Under the pieces are notes generated by a model, which saw only the letters and a program-made list of their open reading frames with translations, was not told the origin of the DNA and ran no database searches. Positions 58,900 to 64,000 of a stretch of 64,000 bases of DNA are shown here, one piece after another. The stretch spans positions 9,928,495-9,992,494 of the forward strand of contig JAJEKV010000050.1 in NCBI GenBank assembly GCA_021234155.1. The letters run 5' to 3'. Positions within the stretch are counted from its first letter, which is position 1. Every line of letters starts with the position of its first letter. Source of the DNA: Isoetes taiwanensis. Taxonomy: Eukaryota; Streptophyta; Lycopodiopsida; Isoetales; Isoetaceae. Made by a program: the position numbers and the translations under genes.

Positions 58900-61800
58900 C
58901 TGCTGGCTTTTGCTCTGGGCCCGATTCATTTTTTACGATGCCGGGGATGTGTACCTGTTCAAAGGCCGGTCGGGCTAGGTTGCCAAAGGAGCCATAGGAG
59001 CGAGGGCGATGCCATTATAAGACAGATGGACATGTAGTGTTGGTGTTCTAAATTTGTGTTTGAGGGGGCATCATGTTCTCACGTTGGCTACTCGGATACA
59101 GGAGAACTTTAGGTGAGGCCACAGGTTCAGCCTTCATTCTCTGGAGGAAAGTGATGTTCCGCGACTCCAATGTCGTGGGCGATGCCATCGGCATCAAGAG
59201 CGGCCAGTGGGAGAGCAACAGAGATACTATGTAAGCTAACTAAGGTACACCCTCTCGAGTATTTTACCAAAATTTTTCTCTTGTGCTGCCATCCACTGCG
59301 AAGGAACCTATCCTTCTTGGTCGAGGCGATGCGGTATGTGACCAGGTTCTTGGGTTTGAGCCGTAGGAATTAATGCATTCGAAGACTTTTCCCCTCGGCC
59401 GGAGGTGAACTTCGGGGTATCCGAGGCATGTTTGTGATTACCCTAAAAGCGGGCATGCTTTGAGGTGGAATAATAGAATCTAGTTAGGGTTTATTAGGGT
59501 GAAGGTGTCCAGAGATTTTGAGTCGTACCCGGTGGAATATGGCATGATCTGACGTCGAGCCAGGGTAGCTCGAGACTTGAGAAGCATCCGTGATGCGAGG
59601 CGTAAATACACCTTCCATTCTCGTCGGTAAAGAAAGCATCAAAGCCTCCAAAGATAGATGGGCTAACAACCAGTAAGGCGATCTTAAGGTATAGAAGACC
59701 ATGTGTTGCAAACAAAAGATGTTGTGAAAATTCGGTAGGGATCAAGCTATAAACATCTGCGAAAAGTTTCTTAAGCTATGAAATCGAGTGAAGCCAGGAC
59801 CACTTTTGGTATTGTATGATATGTTAGGCAACAATATAAAGGGTAGAAGGGAGTCCATCGGCTAGTCTTGCAAAGGCGTCAATGTCGTGAAGAGCTTGGT
59901 CCCTTGGACTTGGGATTTCAAAGTGGGGTATCTCAGAGTGGAAGGCACAATTAAAATCGGTCTTTCCGAAAGTGAGCATGGCAATTGGCCACGATGAAAG
60001 CCGCGTCGCGGCGACCTTGGCCTCGGTACATTTCTCCATGTTAGTGAAGAGATCCTTACCTCATTTAGCGAGGAGGAATGATGATGGGATTGAGAAAGCG
60101 TGAGGAAGTTGCACGCTATGTTTCACGAAGACTGTATTCTCGAAGAAGAGATCAACAACTGATGATGGCACTCCACCGAGGCAAGAAGATTGTCTCCGAG
60201 CCGAGGGATTTTATAGAGCGTGGAGCGTAGCTAAGGGCGTCGGTATTGCTAAGAAGGTTGCATTCTCCAAGTGTGACACTTGTGGGGTTATCCATGCGAA
60301 GGCTGTTGAAGACCAAGGATGAGGCTGAAAGGAGAATCTTGCATGATGAGAGAAAAGGGCACATAGACTAGAGCGCTTAATCATGTGCATCGATGCTTGG
60401 TCATGGAAATTTCCCGGTTATCCTGTGGAGGCCATCCGCCGAGACTATGTATGTATCATTCCGACAAAATGGATCGAGGCAAAGACTATGATTCCAAAGT
60501 TGCTCACCGATCGTGAAGTCCCTTTGGAGACTAGATAAAAGGCAAAGACTTCATTGGCGAGGTGCACTTACCCGGCCGTAAGGAGAGTCCTATGGAAATT
60601 TTGCTTTGGATGCGTGAATTAGGACGACTCCAACTTCCACGTAGGTTCCTTGAATAGTATTTTGAGAGGTTGGAGTACGCCTAATGGGTGTTAGGTATCT
60701 TGCATTATCGATCCATCCAGTCCCAATTTGGGCAAAGGGCTATACGTGACACCACAGCTTCAACATCAAATTGTCGCTATCACGGCAAGAGCATCCCGTT
60801 GCCCTCTCCCTCAACTGAGGACCCTCGATGAAGCGCCTCCCTCGCCAAATTGATGTTGCAACTAGACGATGCATCTGGACAAAGGAAATAAAATAGGTAT
60901 GTATTCTCATATCTTTCGTACCTTGTATATCGGTGTTTTTCGAGGAGATTGAGTTAGGTTTATGATGCCTGGCCATACACATGATATAGATGCTATGTTT
61001 GGTAATTTTCATCTACCTTGAAGAAAGCGAAGTGCTAACCATGCGAGTTGTTGTATGAATTTCATGCGGTGAAATCTCAACCGCGCCGATGTCATATCTT
61101 GATGATAAAAGGTTCAGTTAAGGAAAGGTTTCATAGAAGGGTATATCCTGATGGGAAAGATAGATTGGTAGTCTGTGAGCCTCGACCTTTACGAGTTTTA
61201 CTATATGAATGGTAGTGGCTGTCATGTACCATAAAGGCTCGATCCCTACGTTAGGTGGATTGGTTACTATTTCTTTGGAATAAGAATGTGGAAAGAAGGA
61301 GGATGGAAAACCCCTAATGCCGTCTGAAATCCGAAGATGTTGGCACCTAAGACCTCGATTGAAAGACATTGGTCAGCTCAAAGCGGTATCCATAAGCATA
61401 TCCTCCATTGAATTGCATGCTCGGCCGAACAAGAAGGGGCACATCGAGGAGGCGACCAAATATACAGCACAATTCTGGCCGACAATTGAATATTGGATAG
61501 GACTCTTGCAGCATCACGGGTAACATCACCAATGTGGAAAGGTCCTTACGAGGACTTTTGGCAGCGCCAAACCCAAGATAGACTTGACATACGATGGTAA
61601 TTGGCTGTGGGTGGAGCCAATTACAGCGTCACTCGCTTATGTTGGTCCATTGAAGGATAAGCCAATTACCCGGAATTCAATCCATTCAAAAAGGATTTGA
61701 AGAAGGGCATGTTTGCGTATTATGGCCTTGATGATGTCTTGTGCCCAACATGGCTAAGGAGTATGCCTCTGAGAAGGAACCCCAAATGGATGATAAGAAA

Positions 61801-63350
61801 GACAACCCGAGACTATCGAGGTCACTTGGGCAGGAGCATGTCACATTAGGAACGAGGTGTTCGATGAACTATATCGGTGTTGGAAGAGAGATGGAGGCCC
61901 GATGACTGCTAGTGACGCATTGAGATAGAAATTATCGACTACGTTTGGAGTCGCCGAATAAGAAAAGCTACCAAACAACATCCAAAGATTCGTTTGATGC
62001 CTTGAAGCATATGCGGCACTAGGATGTATGTTAGTGTTATCGAAGCGTCTGTTTTATAAAAAGTCCACAATTCAAGGTATTGTCCATATTTAATGAAACT
62101 GTGCTTATTTCTATTTGTGCCATCCATGCGTGATTTCAGACGATGATCTATAGTAACTTTGTGCTCTCCTTGAAACATGTTCATTTCACGCTTCCTCCAT
62201 GAAGTCTCAGTTTGTACGGCATCTAACCATGTACGGCTCAACAACAAAGTATAAGTTTCAGCATACTGAAAACTTCAAAACCATGAAATCCAAGATTGCT
62301 TCCACCTCATAAACCTTCTTCATTTGATTGAATGCTTTGAGCATCATAGTTGTCGGTTCCATCATTTTCAATCCAACAGCTGCCGGTATCTATGTTGGCA
62401 TCTTTGATTAAATATCCATTAATACTCACATCACAAAGAAATAGCCCTGGATCCTTGGATTGCCGGGCTGGTGGCTCCATTCTACTCTTATTGGTATCAT
62501 TTGAGATGATTTGTTGGACTGAAATTTCTGATTTTTGTTAAGCATAACTCTTGCAACAAACTAGAAGAATAATAATGCATCAATTGCTCAAAGAGTAAAT
62601 TAATGACTTTAGTGGCAAAACGGCTGATCACATCATCTTCATTTTGAATTTCCTTGTCCACAATAGGAGGCATCACTATGGGCTGATTTTCTTCTATAGA
62701 ATGAAAGCTACATTACGTAGGCGACTGATGAATTACACCTTCTTAAGTCTTTGATACCTTCAAACGTTCCTTCAAAGCCTTGGAAAAAGAAGTCTTAGTC
62801 TTCTCAATTAACATTTTCTTTTCGTGGTTCTTGGACCACCTTTTGTGATCTTGTAACGCATTTACTTCTCAATCTCTTCTTCTTCTTCGAAATGGGTCCA
62901 ACTGCTTTTAAATCTGGAGTAGAAGCTGGTGGATACGTACTAGAATGGAATGGCTCTCTCTATAGTACCCACTCTACGGTGAAGAAAGAGATTTTCTTAT
63001 AATTACCCTTTTAAGCGGGAGAGCGAGTTGATGCCCTCTTGTTCTCGATACTTGGACTCCCACATCCTCGTATTTCCCTTAGTGGGGCTCTCGCGTACAT
63101 ACTTTATTACTTTTTAAATATAAATATATATCTTACCATCAAAAAAGAAAAAAAGAGTCCTTTGTCTACCTCAATAAATCCACAATTTACTCTTGATTTT
63201 GCCTTTTCTTCTTCTTAAGCTCCTGATAAGAGCCTTAGCGAGGATTATCAATGTACTGAATCTTGAATCGGACATCATTATTAGGAAGAGGTACCATTCA
63301 AACACTTGATGCCTTAATTGGTTACTTGTTGGTTGCCCATTCCGGTTTTC
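58900..63350. other. Long intergenic stretch, no secure gene
   Basis: Weak frames on both strands (for example 61317-61523 plus, and 61939-62247 minus) have no secure family. The region should be where the reverse transcriptase of the gag remnant to the right would lie if it were complete on the minus strand, but no catalytic box could be read. Confidence 0.4.
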
Positions 63351-63359
63351 CATGAATTT

Positions 63360-63990
63360 TCCAACAAGTACTCTCATCATGCTTAGTTATCCGCATAACT
63401 TGCAATACAAAGGGCCTTACTTGGATACCATCCACTGTTGTGGCTGCACCATTTGTGAAATGCTGGAACTCATTGGAACTTGTTGAGCAATTAGAGCTTG
63501 TGGCATCCATTGGAACTTGTGTGATAGGTAGCACTTGCATTGGTTGAATGGAATAGGAGTGGAGTGCTTGTTGCATAACAGCAAATACGGATTGACCCTC
63601 TCGAGAATCTCTTCTCCTACATTCTTGATCTATTTATGGCCCTTTATTTGGCATCTTGAGGCAGAATTTCAACAGAAATGTCCAATAGACCCACAATACT
63701 CACAGAAGTAGGCTGAACCTCCCTTGGCTTCTCACCAGTGTAAGCTTAGAAACCTTGCACCGTATCTCTGTTTTATGCTGCGGGTAACAGCTTCTTAATG
63801 TATTCGGCTTTCTTATTTGTGAGGCATATTTTTTGTGCCTCTAACAATGTTGTAGGCTGTTTAGCCTTCACCTTATGAGCAATAGCTCGTTTCGAAGCCT
63901 TCACGCATACCATTGGATATCCATTTCATCACTCCTTGCAATCTTCAATGAACCGGCACGAGAACCGCCAATATACCTCTGATTATACTC
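63360..63990 (-). mobile_element. LTR-retrotransposon gag remnant with zinc knuckles
   Basis: Read right to left on the minus strand: a gag-like W-x-x-x-G/F-I-E block, then KVKAKQPTTLLEAQ (63872-63830), which matches the P-x-TL-x-EA helix of the Retrotrans_gag domain. Next is CEYCGSIGH (63704-63678), the first half of a CX2CX4HX4C knuckle whose last Cys is lost beside a stop. Then comes a Q/P/S/T-rich spacer, then CKLCG (63404-63390) with HDESTCWKIHGKPEW (63380-63350), a second CX2CX4HX4C knuckle that is complete except for a one-base deletion between its second Cys and its His. The CWK-x-HGKP tail is typical of plant gag proteins. Several stops and frameshifts make it non-functional. Ty1 or Ty3 class cannot be decided. 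The element would extend left (pol) and right beyond the window. Confidence 0.65.
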
Positions 63991-64000
63991 TCTAATTGAT

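Noticed and set aside
58719-58997. 92-codon frame with repeated protein motif
   Set aside because: The repetition is that of tandem array C at the DNA level, with no constant frame from unit to unit.
61939-62247. Possible copia reverse transcriptase start (SWRKREMN ... MDGTNRNKHS, minus)
   Set aside because: It resembles the W-x-x-A-x-x-E-x-x ... DG-x-x-R-x-KAR-x-VAKG block only loosely, and no catalytic YVDD box or neighbouring domain is present.
1-64000. tRNA, rRNA or CRISPR loci
   Set aside because: No GTTCRANNC box B in a cloverleaf context, no conserved rRNA words, and no regularly spaced identical repeats with unique spacers; the arrays found are degenerate tandem repeats.

Overview
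The window looks like intergenic land-plant nuclear DNA, probably from a large, repeat-rich genome such as a gymnosperm's. This rests on plant LINE, Ty1/copia-like and Ty3/chromovirus remnants, a plant-specific AGC (group VIII) protein kinase gene, and very low gene density: one recognisable host gene in 64 kb. Species cannot be told from the sequence. There is no sign of bacterial operons, CRISPR or phage.

Layout. 0-13 kb: decayed retroelements, namely a copia-like pre-integrase trace (minus), a LINE reverse transcriptase of non-L1 appearance (minus, 2.0-2.8 kb), an L1-type LINE (plus, 7.5-8.6 kb), a MITE-like inverted-repeat patch (8.8 kb) and the integrase-chromodomain end of a Ty3 chromovirus (minus, 11.4-12.35 kb). 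13-33 kb: mostly unrecognisable decayed DNA with a weak RNase H trace (20.5 kb), a pair of about 245-bp direct repeats 6.2 kb apart, a (GA)n microsatellite followed by a small open frame, and a strand-asymmetric C/T tract (32.4 kb). 33-44 kb: the kinase gene (37.2-39.6 kb) lies between two direct copies of a composite repeat (33.5-34.65 and 43.4-43.96 kb), with an unusual palindromic cluster about 1 kb upstream. 44-64 kb: an unidentified broken coding trace, a weak hAT-like trace, three noisy tandem arrays sharing an AAATTGGGC / GCCCAATTT core (47.0, 52.1 and 58.4 kb), an array of 16-bp palindromes (50.7 kb) and a Ty3/copia gag remnant (63.4-64 kb, minus).

The kinase is the only gene for which a function can be argued. 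It has the AGC2 (OXI1/UCN-like) architecture: DFD motif, long activation-segment insertion and a terminal F-x-x-F. However, a cluster of small indels lies exactly in its catalytic loop, shifting the frame and replacing the conserved DLKPEN. It is therefore either a recent pseudogene or an assembly error, and this is the most useful single point to check. The tandem arrays and palindrome arrays are the least explained structures. The genes do not form a pathway; the window is a single kinase locus embedded in old transposon sediment.
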